From Persicaria tinctoria (lineage: Eukaryota > Streptophyta > Magnoliopsida > Caryophyllales > Polygonaceae): DNA of 64,000 bases. The notes under the pieces were generated by a model. That model had not been told where the DNA came from. It saw only the letters and a list, made by a program, of their open reading frames with translations, and ran no database searches. Each line of letters begins with the position of its first letter. Positions within the stretch are counted from its first letter, which is position 1. The stretch spans positions 71,920,857-71,984,856 of the forward strand of contig JBANSL010000017.1 of assembly GCA_037127255.1 (NCBI GenBank), given 5' to 3'. The translations under genes were made by a program, and so were the position numbers. This document shows positions 23,128 to 61,251 of the stretch, piece by piece.

Positions 23128-25012
23128 CTCAAGGAGGACAGCGTACGGTGAAGCTGGGCTACCCTATGACCCTAGCAAGGACTAGGACTCACAGATAACA
23201 TAAGAATGCTCATTCGTAAGTGCAATTCCTAAGCATGATACTATATGACATGCTCTTATGCATATGCAACACTTACATATTATATGACACATCAGTCATG
23301 AGGTACTGATGACTGACTAAGCCCCGGAGGACTTACCAGGCTAGTAGATCGACAAAAGAAGAATCCAGCACACAGTAGTCACGATCACATAGTATCACCT
23401 AATTACATAACGAGAATATACTAAGTATACTTCTATATCTTTTCTGAACACATATATCACACACTTATACAAACAGATAAATAAACAAGTTCGCATCCGC
23501 CATACTTTTAGTTCATCATGATCAACTATCTCTTATCAACTTAAGATAACCTCTATATCATGCATAGCCAAATCCACATATTATTATTCCATACTCATAC
23601 TTTCCATAAGGATATATATATATCATCATCATTATAAGTATCAAACATTTAATCTCTTCTAAAATCACCACAATATCATGCTATTAATCACACATATCAT
23701 ACCGTTAGTCAAACGATCATATCATCACACTCGTTAGTCATTGAATAAGTCTTACTCTCAGGGTAGTTGCAAAACTGTTTCAAATTCGAATTAAGCAGTT
23801 AAGAATTCCGACCCTTGAAAATATTTGCTAAATTCTTTTTCAATTTATTTATTAAATCACTTTCCCACTTTTTATAAAATCTCCAAAAATAATATTTTAA
23901 TACCTTAATCCCCGAATAATATTAATTATTTAAACAATTAATTTTAATAACAAAACCGACCAGTCAAAACCCTCCAAATCCACCCGGAAGGACAGTGTCG
24001 CGGTCGCGGCATGAATGTTGCGGCCGCCGCACATTGTTGCGCCCGTGGCCTTCGTCTTCTTCCTCTGCTGTCGGAATGGTTCGACCTCTTCAATGGAGCT
24101 CGACTTCCTCCCATTTTCTCCCCCTCTCTCGTCCTCTCCAACACTCATTCCCGACCCTTAAAATATGAGAACAAGAGATCGAAGGCAAGGAACAAAAACG
24201 AACGGAGCTCACCGAGGGAATTTTTCGCGACTTTGAAGCTCTCGATCGGAGTTCTGGGCTTCGTCGGTGGCTCGCAATGGCTCGTCGGACTTACACCGGA
24301 CATGGGTGAGTGTGATGGAGGAGCTCGGGGGTGATTTGGATCGGAAATGAAGGAGAACGGCTTACTGGAAGATTGTTCGTGCTCGAACGGGGCTACGGGG
24401 TTCCGGTGGCTTGCGACGGCGCTGGGGAGCTTCTGGGTTGTTGGTGGTGGCTCCGAGTGGTGCGTGGGACCTTCCACTAGCGGCTCGAGGTGGAAGGAGG
24501 GAAGAAGGAGGAGGAGACGATGGTGGTGGTGGTGAAGAATGGTGACGGTGACGATGTGTGATTGTGATGAATGATGGAGTGCAGCAGAAGAGCAGGGAGG
24601 GCTGCAGCATTTGAAGGAGGGAGAGATGTGAAGTGATCGGGAGATGGCGTACAAAAGAAGGAACGGAAGGATGGGTTTACAAACACAGAGGGGTAGGGGT
24701 GTAATAGGGCTAGGCGGGAGGGTGACTGAGACAGGAAAGGATTTGACTGGGAAGTGATGAGTATTAATTACGGCATCAGTCAAATTTAAATGCCCGGAAA
24801 TAAATAATTCCGAATACGTGAATTTCGAAACCCAAACGAATCCCGCTTTCTCGATCAATTAGATTTGAAAAAAAATCGAAAATGATATCGCCATCATATA
24901 ATTATTTTAAATTCGGGTCGGAATCCGTTAAACGAGCTTTTAATTCGATTTTAATTAATTTTTAATTATCTTTTTCCGAAAAATTAAGATTTTGAAAATC
25001 CGAGCCTTTACA

Positions 25013-25200
25013 TCGTTCTTGTTGTAGAGTTAGTTTATTTGTTTGTTTCATAGCGTCGTTTTTCTAGTCTTATTGCATGTTTAGGTGGTCTAGGTGGTCT
25101 AGGTGGTCTGGTCTAGGTGGTCACCTGCCGATTCATCGACCTCTTGAGATTCAGGTTATAATTACCTGATATCAAATTCTTACTTAATAAAAAAAAAGGA
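25013..25200 (+). mobile_element. Retroposon 3' end interrupted by the solo LTR
   Basis: After TCGTT the sequence continues that before the LTR, has four near-tandem copies of AGGTGGTCT (about 25082-25122) and ends with CTTAATAAAAAAAAAGG, a poly(A)-like tail. This fits a LINE 3' end split by the LTR insertion. Confidence 0.45.
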
Positions 25201-26800
25201 AACATGCAATAACTACGAACAACTAAAAGTGAAGCACAACGGTTCAAACATCATGTGTCGAAGGCTATACTGATAGGGTGATGGATATTGATGAAAGAAG
25301 GTTATATTTATAGGGGGAGAAAAATCATTAAAGTCAATATAATTAAGATTTGCTTATTACTAATCACTATTACTTACATAGAGTAATTTGTGTTTTTTTC
25401 CTCTAAAACAGAGTATACAAAATGAGTGTCTATGGGTAAACAAAATAAAGACATTTCAAAAATATTTTTTATAATTATTAATTTTTAATTAAATGCAATT
25501 AAAAATGGATTAAATACATTACATCTTAACAAAACATATGACGAGATGCCATTGACCGTGACCCAGCCAATAACATATCGCCACATGTCTTCCTTTTGTA
25601 GATATTTTGCAACATAAAATATCTTACTCCCCATCCGTTAAATTGAAATGACCCCTTTTTTGGAGCAAATTAGCCAATTTTGGGTGCACTTGAAGATTTT
25701 GCAGAAGAACTCTTGAAGAGTGTACTTCAATTTTTTTTTAATTGCCTTTTTGGTGAAAAACACACCACTGTGTATGCTCTAACACGCTGGGGACAGTATA
25801 GAGTAAAAATCGAAGCCAATAAAAAATAAACTAATCAAACACCACCTAAAAATTTAAATTATGATTAATGGATAATAAATCCAAATTTTATTTTCCATCA
25901 TACTTTCCATAATCTTATTCCAAACACGACTTAAAAGTTTAATCTATAGTTTTGTTGATCAATACGAGTATTGATTATGTTGTATAGAAGGATCTTATAT
26001 TAGGGGGGTTTATGTGATTTACTGATTTATGCAGTAGCGGCATAGCAGAACAGGCCAGTGCTGCCTTTTCTGTTATATTCAAGTTCAGTGACGAAGGGAG
26101 AAAAGGCTCAAGCGGTGTTCGCAAGGAACGCCTCTCTCTCTCGCTCGCTCGCTCGACGCCATTGATCTCTACTCTAGCTTCACTGAATTTTGCTGACACC
26201 ATTCCCTCGGAGGTGAATTTGATTCTTCTAATCTCAGCGATTTTGCCTGGTAACGGTCTCTCTTCTTGTCTCCATTTCTCTTACTTCTCTTTTGCGCGCT
26301 TTTGCGCCGCTGTGGCGTTGCCGAATATCAAACTCTAGGGTTTCGAATTGGCTCGCCCAATCGGGCAATGGCCTTTAATGCGCGCTGTAACATACCATTT
26401 TTGTGTATATATGGTGGCGAGGTACGCCGCCTTGCTGATACACAGCTGAATTCGAGCGATTTTCTTTGCCCTATCGACCCTGGGGTCTTGTTTTTCAATT
26501 TTGGTGGCGAATTTGTTAGGTTCGGAGTGCTTTCTTTTGTGGCTTTTGTTTGGTGCGTGGCAAGTAGTTCCTTGGTTTCATGAATTTTGTTTGTACCTGG
26601 TGATTGCCTTTTGTGCATTTACATATTTCGTCTCGTTCTGTTGTTGTTTATGTTGCTGAAAGATGAGCCTTGTATGTACAATTGTGTTGTTGTCATGTCC
26701 ATTCTTTCTTGCATTTGTGGTGGTTTTACACACCTACAGCAGTAATTTAGATTATGGATCAGGACGTTGATCTTTTAATTCTCCCTCTAGTAGCAGGAAG
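25200..26800 (+). promoter_or_regulatory. PICKLE upstream region and 5' UTR
   Basis: 25200-26100 is AT-rich non-coding sequence. From about 26100 it becomes GC-richer with a (CTCG)n-like pyrimidine run (26130-26155), typical of a plant 5' UTR. A likely 5' UTR intron runs from CGGAG|GTGAAT near 26212 to GTAGCAG|GAAG just before the ATG at 26801. No clear TATA box is seen. Confidence 0.45.
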
Positions 26801-52524
<25,724 letters not shown>

Positions 52525-53640
52525 CTGTGAATCGAAAACTCGATGAGCCATTTAGATCATCCAACTTCATGGCACTTGTGTGTCTCTTTACTCAGGAACA
52601 TATGCTCTGTATGAACTAGAAAGCCAGTTTTTTTTTTTCTTTTTTTTGGGGGTGGTGGGGGGTTTAACATTTGGATATGCTGCATTACCTGCATATGCAT
52701 AAAACCGTCCAACCCTTTGTTTTTGCTTCTCTTTAGTAAAGTAGTAATGATTCGGTAGTGTTTTCGTTTTAGCTGCACATTTTAATGGCATAGTATACAT
52801 TTTGAAAATCTAAATCCCCATCTTCCTGCACATATATGAAAAATACTATAGAGTTGAAAAAATATAGGAATTTAATTGGCGGGGTTTTGACTCTAATCAT
52901 TGTGTGCGTTTTGAAAAAAAAATTAAATTTTAGTATCTTCCTGTACATGTAATGGTTTAAACCAATATTTTCACTTAACCACCTGGTAAATTAAAAATTA
53001 CACAAAGCCATCTATTAGATACAACTTGTTAACAAATGACCACTCATGATAAAATTCTATCAAGAATTAAAAAAAAACATTTTAAATTACCAATGTATCT
53101 TTTTCGAGGGATTGAACATCTGCATTTATACATACTAGATGGATATTTACTAACAATTTGCAAATTTAATGACTTATTGGTGTATTAATTATAATGGTAG
53201 TATAAAGAAATATTTTTTATTTTCGGCTAATTAGTCTGAAGTGTTTCAATGACTACGAAAAGAAAAATTGATTAAAAAATGGGGGTAAATTAGTTATTTT
53301 TATTAATGTGTAGTACAATGATTTTAAAATTGATATATTTTTTAAATAAATATTTAAAATAGTTGTATATAGTAAAGAGGGATTTGCACAAACTAATCCA
53401 CATATTTCGCTCATTAATATGAATACATGATTTTCATTAATTTAAAATTTTATCTAATGGTAGTGTGACTAATAATTTTTCTAATTTTTTGAGCTGATAT
53501 ATTTACATATCATTTTATTCTACTTTTTTTTTTAATTAACCTCCGAAACATCTTCAAAACTGCTTTAAAAAAACAACCTTAATGGATCGCCGAATCATCA
53601 GACGACAAATCATTCGATCCGAAAATTCACATTCGTAAGC
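52525..53640. other. PKL 3' UTR and PKL-LSM6 intergenic DNA
   Basis: The PKL 3' UTR follows the TAA at 52522-52524. A T-run/G-run tract occurs at 52627-52662. From about 52800 the sequence is AT-rich with no gene. PKL and LSM6 are transcribed in the same direction, about 1.4 kb apart. Confidence 0.5.
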
Positions 53641-53645
53641 GCCCT

Positions 53646-53653
53646 TATAAATA
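53646..53653 (+). promoter_or_regulatory. Possible TATA box of LSM6
   Basis: TATAAATA lies in the shift from AT-rich intergenic DNA to GC-richer leader, about 295 bases before the LSM6 ATG. A 5' UTR intron (53793-53939, TCCAG|GTAAAT to GACAG|G) would place the transcript start about 30 bases downstream of the box. Confidence 0.5.
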
Positions 53654-53940
53654 ACGAGGGCTAATACCGACCCCGTCTTCTCCTGAGTCGCAGCTCATAA
53701 ATTAGGGCTTTTGGCGGGTTTCAACTCTTCCCAATTCTGAAATTGGGGTCTCCCTCTCCGCCTACATCGCTCAGTTTAGCTACATTCTCCAGGTAAATTC
53801 ACTACTTCAATTGCTGAATTTCCTTCTTCTCCTTGTTCGGGTCTCAATTTCTCAGTAGCCCTACCTGCGATGGTTTTTAATGCTGCCCTCGCCTCTGCAA
53901 TCCATCTAGGGTTTTGCTTTTGAGGTTTCTGTGAGACAGG

Positions 53941-55556
53941 ATGAGCTCCGGGTCTGAAAAAGGTTCGGCGAATACGAAAACGCCCGCCGATTTCCTCAAA
54001 TCGATAAGAGGCCGACCCGTCGTCGTCAAGCTCAACTCCGGAGTTGATTATCGTGGTAAAGTTTGCGTCTTTTCGATCTTTTTCTTTCTCTTTGGCTGTT
54101 GTTGTTTACATTTCTCATTGTAATTCTTTCACTTTGTTGGTTTCCCCGTCCTTTGGGATTGCCAGACATTGGTTTTTGGCATGGCATGCCATCTTCAATC
54201 GATAGGGTATAGAATTGTTTGCTGGGTTGGGGTCCGGGTGCCTAGATTGAGACTGGAGAATGATCCAATATTCCAATGATAATTTTCGTTCCACAGACTC
54301 TTTAGTTAGGTTTTGGGCTTAGGATAGTGCTAGGTTTCCTTTTTAAAAAAAATCTGTGTGCAAAATATTTGTTTCGTATTTGTTTTCTTTGCATTGGTGA
54401 GATTCATTAGTTGGAGTGGAAGTTTGGGGTGAACTTGTAAACTTAGGACAGATTTGCAATGGTTGGCACTTGCCTGATGTTACACCTGTAACTTATGCGG
54501 TGAATATCGGCATTATTTGTGCTGAGTAGTGATTGAAAAACGAAAATAGGGTTAGGTAAATGGAATTTCAGGTTACCATTCCACCACCCTGGACAGTTGG
54601 TTATCATTTGCAACCTTCAAGTTTTTGTCATTGGTCCTTGGTTGATGGCATTCACATTTGCCAATTGCGATTTGTGACAAACGTGATGATGTTGGATGCT
54701 AAGTAGCCTTTGGCAGTGGTTGTTTAGGGCACCAATTACTTGAGTTTCTGCTTTTAGGTTTATTGGAAAAATGTAAAGTTATCCATCCTGAGTTTCTATA
54801 CTGTGATTTTGCTATGAAACTAAATAAACTTCCCTTATCCTTTTCTTATTAACAAGGAAATAAACATGGCATTGATTCAGTTGTGCACTTCATTTTGGTA
54901 ATTTTGTCTTTGAATGTACTTGGAAGCTTTTTTTTGTCTCTCTTCTTTCTGTATATCTTTACACTATCATGGCACTATGATAATTGTTACAGTTTTTGGT
55001 TTTTTTGTCAATCAGTCAATGTTGAGGAGCCAATGATTTTGTTTTTGAGGGATTATAAAGCCTTAGATGTCGACAGACATAGTTTTTTGTCCTTCCATTA
55101 TGAAGGATATGCATCCAAGATGCCTAAGAATGATACGTAACATCACTAGTTAGGGGCATTTTTTCATCATTTGATGATGGCACCAATGGCATGGGATTAT
55201 GATGCCAACCGGGTTTCAATAGACAATGTGGCATATTTACGAATAAGTTGGAGAAAAAAAATGCAAGTTCATTCAGCATTTTATTTTCTTATGCAGGAAT
55301 CCTAGCTTGCCTTGATGGGTACATGAACATAGCTATGGAGCAAACGGAAGAGTATGTCAATGGCCAACTGAAGAACAAGTATGGAGATGCCTTCATTCGT
55401 GGAAACAATGGTACAAAATCAGCAAAGTGTACATCTTTTCTTAAATTCTTTAGTATTCATTACGAGATGAGATGGATAGAGATACCTAATTGTTCCCTCT
55501 TGAATGCAGTCCTTTACATCAGTACTTCGAAGAGGACAATGACAGATGGAGCATAA
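53941..55556 (+). CDS. LSM6: LSM6, Sm-like snRNP/mRNA decay protein
   Basis: Three exons (53941-54055, 55297-55410, 55510-55556; GT-AG, phases 1 and 1) give 276 nt and a 91-aa protein, exactly the plant LSM6 length. LSM6 is a ring subunit of the cytoplasmic LSM1-7 complex (decapping and 5'-3' mRNA decay) and the nuclear LSM2-8 complex (U6 snRNA stability, splicing). The Sm1 motif is seen in PADFLKSIRGRPVVVKLNSG...YRGILACLDGYMNI, and Sm2 in FIRGNNVLYIS; the C-terminus is SKRTMTDGA. One small difference from the usual plant form is GILACLDG where GTLTCLDG is common. The long first coding intron (1.24 kb) contains no recognised element. No premature stop is seen. Confidence 0.95.
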
Positions 55557-57846
55557 GGTTCAGTCAGGAGTGCTAATTTTGGACGTATTTGTAGTCCTGC
55601 AAATGGGAAGTGTAGTATTGGGACAGGAACGTGTGGTGTGCTGTAAACTTATTTTCGACGACAGCTAACATTGTTTTTCATAGCTGAACTGGTCCTGTGA
55701 TTCTCAATCAAGGTTTGATTTAATCAAGTCCTTTTTTTTTTCTGGTTTACATGCTTGGTTTTTAATCATTTTGTCACAAAGGTCCAATTGTCCAAACCTT
55801 TGTGGATTAATGGATTGCAGTTAGTTTTGAGACATGTTTTGTCTATTGATTTTGGTAACCTTGTCGTTCAGTTGGGGAAGATAGACTGTAGAGCTGTCAG
55901 AACTTAATCTGATCATTAAACATTAGGTGGGTACTATTTATCTCAAACTATAAATGTTTCAAACAAATTAGTTTTAGGGTAACTTTCTAGATTGGGTTTG
56001 GTTAGGATCGACACTTTGGTCAAGCACTAGGAGAATATGATTATTAAATAATTTAAAATTTAAAAAAATAAAAGAAGAAAAAATAAAATAATTAAAGGTG
56101 TATGTGAAGATATGCCCTATCCGAAAAAGGAGTTTGCAAATGTGTTCCTAGTTTAACCAAATTGTAAAGATGTGATAAGATCTACAAGAAATCGTTTTGC
56201 CTAAGTTATCTTCATCAGTTCAAGCTCTCATATAATATCAATCATGGGTAATTATGTGCAATCTCCTTTAAAATGCTGGCACCCTTCTATTTTTACGAAG
56301 GGAGACGAGTGGTTTTACGAAGGGGTAGACAATTAATCCATGCTCTGTGGTTCTCCTTCAATCTTCATCAATCCTTCAACAGAACAGTCACGGGTAATTA
56401 TGTGCAACCTTACTTGAAATACTGCTGGCCTTTTATTTTAACGAAGGGAGACAAGTGGTTTTACTAAGGGGTAGAAAAGCAAAAAATCTTGTTGTGTCTG
56501 AAGGTATAAAGTATCATGTGCTAAAGACGGAAATTAATGAAAATACGAGAAGAAAGATACAATATTGAGAGAACGTATATGCCTCTCTATACTGAAAATT
56601 CACCTCCCTTTGAGCTTACCGACGATGATGATCTAGAAGCATTCAAATTTCTTAATTTGAAATCTTCAAAAGGAACCTATGGAGATTTATGCAAGCTTGA
56701 AAATGACAAGAGATTCAAACTTTGGCCAAGAGATTAATTTGGCCCAACTAGATTCAATATTAGACTCAAATGAAAAAGTTTGTTATAATAAATGTAATGG
56801 TAGTATAATTTTGATTATTAGAACTAAAATTAAAAAAGGACGAATGTTGAATAGAATAAAAGGAGGTTGAATGAAAAGAGGTTGAAAAAACGGAAATTTT
56901 GTCTGGTAACCTTGAGGTTTCGCGTAATTCGCGTGGTAAACAAAGGTTTCAGATACTTCGCCTGGTAACCCTAGGGTTTCGAAATTTTTTGCCTCGCGCC
57001 CAGAAGTTTTACTTTGTCCAATAATCGTGCTTTTAAAGTTATGGGCGTGTGAGTATTGTAATATTAACAAAGTTTGTGGTTTATTTTCACAAATACAAAC
57101 ATTGAAACTTGAAAGACAAATCGTTCGAAGGATTGAGAAGATGGAGAAAGGTTTCACAGTGGGAGGAGAAGCCGTTTGCAGAGACAAGCCAAGGACCTCA
57201 GGGCGGGGGCCAACGACGGGTGTGAGAGGGCCGGTGGTGGCGCAGGCTCAAGCGGTGGCTAGCGGCGGTGTGGAGATTCGGTTGGTATCCCTGTGTTGCG
57301 ATTTAAGGTTAAAGTGTTAAGGTTTCAAAAATTTTGAATCGCATCCCTCGAAAGTGTGGAATTAGTGATCTAGGTGTGAAATTGAGTTGAGAATAATCTA
57401 TTTGCTGATTTTTCTCGTAAAAGTCAAGGTTCTTAATCCATTTCTAATCTAAACTTGTCATTCTGCAGATTATAGCTTCAGGTCCTTTCACTACAATAGA
57501 TAACTTATGGGGTTGGGGATTTTCCTAAAATTTTAGTGTGTGGAAATTGTAACAAATTTAATGAATTGCTTGTCTTATTTAACAATGAATGTCATCACCT
57601 ATACACTACAAAGATCGTCAATGATATTGGCAAACTGATAGTGGCAACGACTGTATGAAACCTTATTTAACTGAAGTATTAACAGATGTGTATAATTGTA
57701 ACCAATTTAATGAATTACTTTGTCTTGGCTTAGTTAACAATGAATCCTTTTAGTGTATGCGATGTGTTTGTGCACATTGATGTGTTTGTATTTTGTAAGA
57801 TCACATTGATCTGTCTATCTGGTGTAAAAGTCTTATATGCTTAAGT
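55557..57846. other. LSM6 3' region and unrecognised DNA
   Basis: The LSM6 3' UTR runs to about 55800. A 146-bp diverged tandem repeat follows (56246-56470). A frame at 56537-56737 (LTDDDDLEAFKFLN) is faintly like the N-terminal region of MuDR-type transposases, but it is too short to assign. A frame at 57027-57320 is unrecognised. Nothing else is seen. Confidence 0.4.
56246..56470. repeat. Diverged tandem repeat, period about 146 bp
   Basis: GGGTAATTATGTGCAA starts at 56246 and 56392. Both copies run through ACGAAGGGAGAC and GTGGTTTTAC to AAGGGGTAGA, with scattered substitutions. Confidence 0.75.
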
Positions 57847-57917
57847 AGCCTATTAGCTCAATTGATAGAGCGATGTGTTTGTGCATATTGATGTGGGTTC
57901 GACTCCCACATAGGCTA
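57847..57917 (+). pseudogene. tRNA-like sequence (plus), probable tRNA pseudogene
   Basis: The acceptor stem AGCCTAT/ATAGGCT, the D arm GCTC...GAGC and the T arm GTGGG-TTCGACT-CCCAC pair perfectly, and the A and B box regions are recognisable. The anticodon arm does not pair well. Its sequence (57870-57896) is nearly the same as 57759-57785, 111 bases upstream, which is not part of a tRNA. So the arm seems to have been replaced or never belonged to a tRNA. A functional isotype cannot be assigned. Confidence 0.55.
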
Positions 57918-58040
57918 ATACTTTCTATTAAAAATCGGATTTACTATTTTCTTACCATTTCCTTGAGCAATGTATGGGAAGATTGGATGATTATTTGATA
58001 GTAAATGTCTTTTCAGATTAGTTAGTTTTAAATAAGATAT

Positions 58041-58112
58041 TAGCCTATGTGGGAGTCGAACCCAGATCTTTGTGTGCAACACACATCGCTCTGCCGATTG
58101 AGCTAATAGGCT
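58041..58112 (-). tRNA. tRNA-like gene (minus), isotype uncertain
   Basis: The minus-strand cloverleaf has the acceptor stem AGCCTAT/ATAGGCT with discriminator A, the D arm GCTC-AATCGGCA-GAGC and the T loop TTCGACT. The T stem has one mismatch at its outer pair. The anticodon arm can be folded with four pairs, but the loop lacks a normal U33 in the best register, so the anticodon is ambiguous. It shares acceptor, D and T sequences with the facing plus-strand copy at 57847. It may be a real, slightly degenerate tRNA or a pseudogene. Confidence 0.45.
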
Positions 58113-59258
58113 TACATACTTGGAAAATACCAAAATTTAGATCAATTTCATGCCTGCTTAGATCAACACCCACCATTTTTATCACTTCCAATTTGCATAT
58201 TTCTTATCACTTCCAATTTGCACACTCTTAAACTGCAAAGAAATCAACACCCACCATTTTTATTCATCATCAACACACTCTTAAGCAAGAAACCAGGCTT
58301 GTTTTTGCTTCTCATGAATTGACCACTGTATAGTTTTTCCACACAGAGAAAAGATGGACTTAAAATTTCAGTATTCAATCATCACATGAAGTTGACAGAG
58401 AGAAATATGGTGAATAAAATGTTATTACAATGATAAAAGAATAGCAGTCGACCAAATAAAAACTGACATCAAAACAAGCAAATGTAACTAGGAGATAAAG
58501 AACAATCTTACGAAATATGAATCTGAATTGTGCAAGCTATAATCACTATTAAATCTCAAATTTGAGCATTGTGACATAAGTTTGCCCTGATCCAAATTTA
58601 AGGAGAGATAAAATTGGTCAACCCTTGCGCACAGGGGAGCAACAAAGCAAATAGAGCAAGGAATTGCTAAACAGAACAATGAGCAAAAAAAAGTTCTGGT
58701 TGATACCATCTATCACATAAATCCAAGTGGGAGTTGTTCTAATCAGAAAGAACTCTCATATTAAACATCAAATTGCAGGAAGCAAAGGTTGCACAATCTT
58801 CGCAAGTGCTAGACCACAAAAATCCAGCAAACAGAATCAAAATTCTAACATAAAGGAAAGGGGTAGCCGTAGTACCCCCAAACTAAACCAGCAGGACAAA
58901 ATAAACACACAAACGATCGTAGCAGATACTCATCAAGATTCAGTTTGAGCATCAACATCGCAAGACAGGAATCGCAAGAATTCCTAAACTCAATCTATGG
59001 ACTGTCTAACGCATTATCTGACTCATTGAACTTTGAACTTATTAGAACTTGTTTGATGGTTGGACTAAATCTATGGATTGTTATATGATTGTATTGTGAC
59101 CTTGGACTGAGATTGAGATGTTGGACAGATTAACGATAATGAGTTGTTGTAATTTATATGAAATGATAATCTTTTTTATATCTCGGCTTTCGGACATTTT
59201 CTCGCATTTTGACTTATGTCACCTAGTCCTTTTAGGTTTGTTTTCCTCACTTGGGGTT
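58113..59258. other. Unrecognised non-coding DNA
   Basis: No gene or known repeat is recognised. A short local duplication of TTATCACTTCCAATTTGCA near 58179-58222 and of ATCAACACCCACCATTTTTAT (about 58163 and 58245) is present. Confidence 0.4.
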
Positions 59259-60272
59259 GTGACATGAGTAGTACTTAAATCACTCATAAATCACTCCGAA
59301 CATCTTTGTTATATCCAGTGTGAGATGTGGTGTTACACTATTTCTCTTGATATTTTTGTTTCACTAACATGTAATTTTTGTGCAACAATGGAAGAAATTA
59401 CATTATGAAAAGATCCATAGTGGCAACATTTATTCAAAATATCTATTGTGGCGGCACTTATTCAAAATACAGAACAAAATGATGTTTGTTCAGTTTCCCA
59501 TGGAAATGAGTCGAGTGATGTTAAATATTCGATGCTTGCTACATATAAACAGTTGCTAGATTTTAACTTCAGATGCTATCAACACCAGTGCATAAGTATT
59601 CGGTTTGTTGTCCCTCTTGAGATGGGTAGTTATGAGGGGGGAGGATTCGGTTTGTTGTCCTCCTTTTTACACTCTAAAGAGTTATGTGGATTGTCATTCT
59701 AGTAAAGATATTCTTGATTTTGACCTAATCGTCAAAGGGGCTTTGGAGAAACTGGTTCGGGTTTGTTCCGGATAGTGGAGCTAATAGGGCAACTGAAGGA
59801 TCTTACCTACTCCTAAAAAGACCAACCTACCCTGCATGCTTTTTAGACAGCCCGAAGTTCTCGCGTAAATATTTGGAAAAATGCTTTCTCCTAGCTCAAA
59901 TAACTCTGGATAAAGCGAGTTGTGTGAACGTGCTTCTAATATATTCCCTAGTTGTATTCATATATGATGTCATGAGATTCACCGATAATGTTAACCTTTT
60001 GCCATCATGTTCCCCAGTTCTAGTCATATACGATGTCATGAGATTCACCGACAATGTTAACCTTTTTGTACATCACGTGCATAAGGCAGGATGCGATCCC
60101 AAAAAATTAGAGCCTGAAAAGGAAGACTTCTTGTGACATGGATAGGGTTTAAATCACTTATAAATCACTTTGAACATCCTTATTATATCCGATGTGGAAT
60201 GAGGTACATTACACTTTTTGTCTTGAAAATTTTGTTTCATTACCATGTAATTTTCGTGCAACAGTGGAAGAA
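59259..60272. repeat. Direct repeats of about 140 bp, 870 bp apart (LTR-like)
   Basis: 59259-59396 and 60132-60272 both run from TGTGACATG through ATAAATCACT, CATGTAATTTT and GTGCAACA to TGGAAGAA, with many substitutions. The spacer holds no recognisable protein and contains a 66-bp tandem duplication (TCATGAGATTCACCGA at 59970 and 60036). It could be an old, small LTR element, but no PBS or target duplication was found. Confidence 0.5.
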
Positions 60273-60327
60273 GGTAATCTGCAGTTGTTAATCTAGCTTC
60301 GATTCAACCTTGAATTCATAGGATGAG

Positions 60328-61251
60328 GATCCTCTCCTAATAGAACTCTCATAATATTTACCTAATAATTAATGTAATTTCATCCATCCAAATAATTCAA
60401 GGGTCAAGATCTACTCTTCCTAATTTAAACAAGTTAAACATAATCATCTACTAACTAATTTCCCTATCTCCCTAGCTCCCTAGCTGTAATCATTCATCCT
60501 CCACTGCCCTCCTCCGGCGCCATTCTCACGTCGTCCTTCACAACCTATCCCTGCCTTCTCTTAATCCAGATCCTCTCTGTTTGACCGTCGTCGACCTCCT
60601 TCAAGCAATGGGGTGGCAAACCATCGTCCTCTTGCAACCCATCGGAGGCCAACTATCATCCCTTCCCATCCGATAATCACTTGCACTCATAAGGAGAAAA
60701 TGAAATAATACCAATTGGGAGGGATGTCATTGAGTATGATTGACAAGAAGATTCTTCAATACTATTTGAATTGAAGAGATACTGCAAAGTGATCCAACAC
60801 CCTTTCAATCCATGTTTAAACCCTAAACGAGCAAGGGAAATCAAAATTAGGGATTAAGCGTCCAAGCTAGATTTGAATGAATTTGGCTGTGGATTACACG
60901 AGGACGAAATGCTGGCGACAGAAGGATTGAATGAGGAAGATCGGTGAATATGGGAGAAGAGGTGTCGACCTATACCGGCCTCCAGTGCGATCGCTTGTGG
61001 TTGGTATCGCTGCAACTCGTCCTCATCCCTAGAGCCCTCGTTTTCCTTGTCTTCGGCAAATTGATTTTCATTAATCTTTCATGGGTTTGAGTGGAACTCT
61101 TTCTTCTCAGTAATGAAGAGGAGCGTGAATAGGAATGAGAAATTAGGAAATTGATTTAATAGCATAGAACAAATCTGGGTCATTTATTTGTTTGAACAGT
61201 GTTGATTCACTTATTAGGAAAATATTAGGTATAAAGTATTATGAGAGGATC
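60328..61251. mobile_element. DNA-transposon-like element with about 45-bp TIRs
   Basis: The left end GATCCTCTCCTAATAG is mirrored by the right end CTTTATAC...GAGAGGATC (61243-61251). The inverted similarity continues, with gaps, for about 45 bases through TTACCTAATA. The interior has no transposase-like frame. A target duplication could not be identified, so the superfamily is not assigned and the ends are approximate. Confidence 0.5.

Larger units (their letters stand above)
21569..25012 (+). mobile_element. 3.4-kb solo LTR, TSD TCGTT
   Basis: It begins TGTAACGGCCCGG and ends GAGCCTTTACA, with TCGTT on both sides (21564-21568 and 25013-25017). It is the same family as the solo LTR at 5015-8204; both share the opening about 100 bases, an AATACCAAGTGGTATAT block and a GC-rich central region. 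It is longer because of a nested MITE (22125-22899) and an (AT)n expansion (23054-23125). No internal domain remains. Confidence 0.85.

Noticed and set aside
23041..23130. Periodic sequence as a possible CRISPR or satellite array
   Set aside because: It is a simple (AT)n microsatellite. No spaced repeats exist and this is a plant nuclear sequence.
24011..24858. Long open frames, including a 237-codon one on the minus strand
   Set aside because: They are in the equivalent GC-rich part of the second solo LTR. The Ser/Pro/His-rich translations look like chance frames.
20243..25790. Inverted similarity between TGCACAGTGGTGT (20249) and ACACCACTGTGTATGC (25762) as ends of a large split element
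   Set aside because: The match is only about 20 bases and no target duplication was found. It may be coincidence or two separate MITE ends.
54883..55140. 85-codon frame in LSM6 intron 1
   Set aside because: Hydrophobic, T-rich chance frame. The spliced LSM6 is complete without it.
56537..56737. Possible MuDR transposase N-terminus
   Set aside because: Only one short acidic motif resembles the family. No zinc finger or catalytic region follows.
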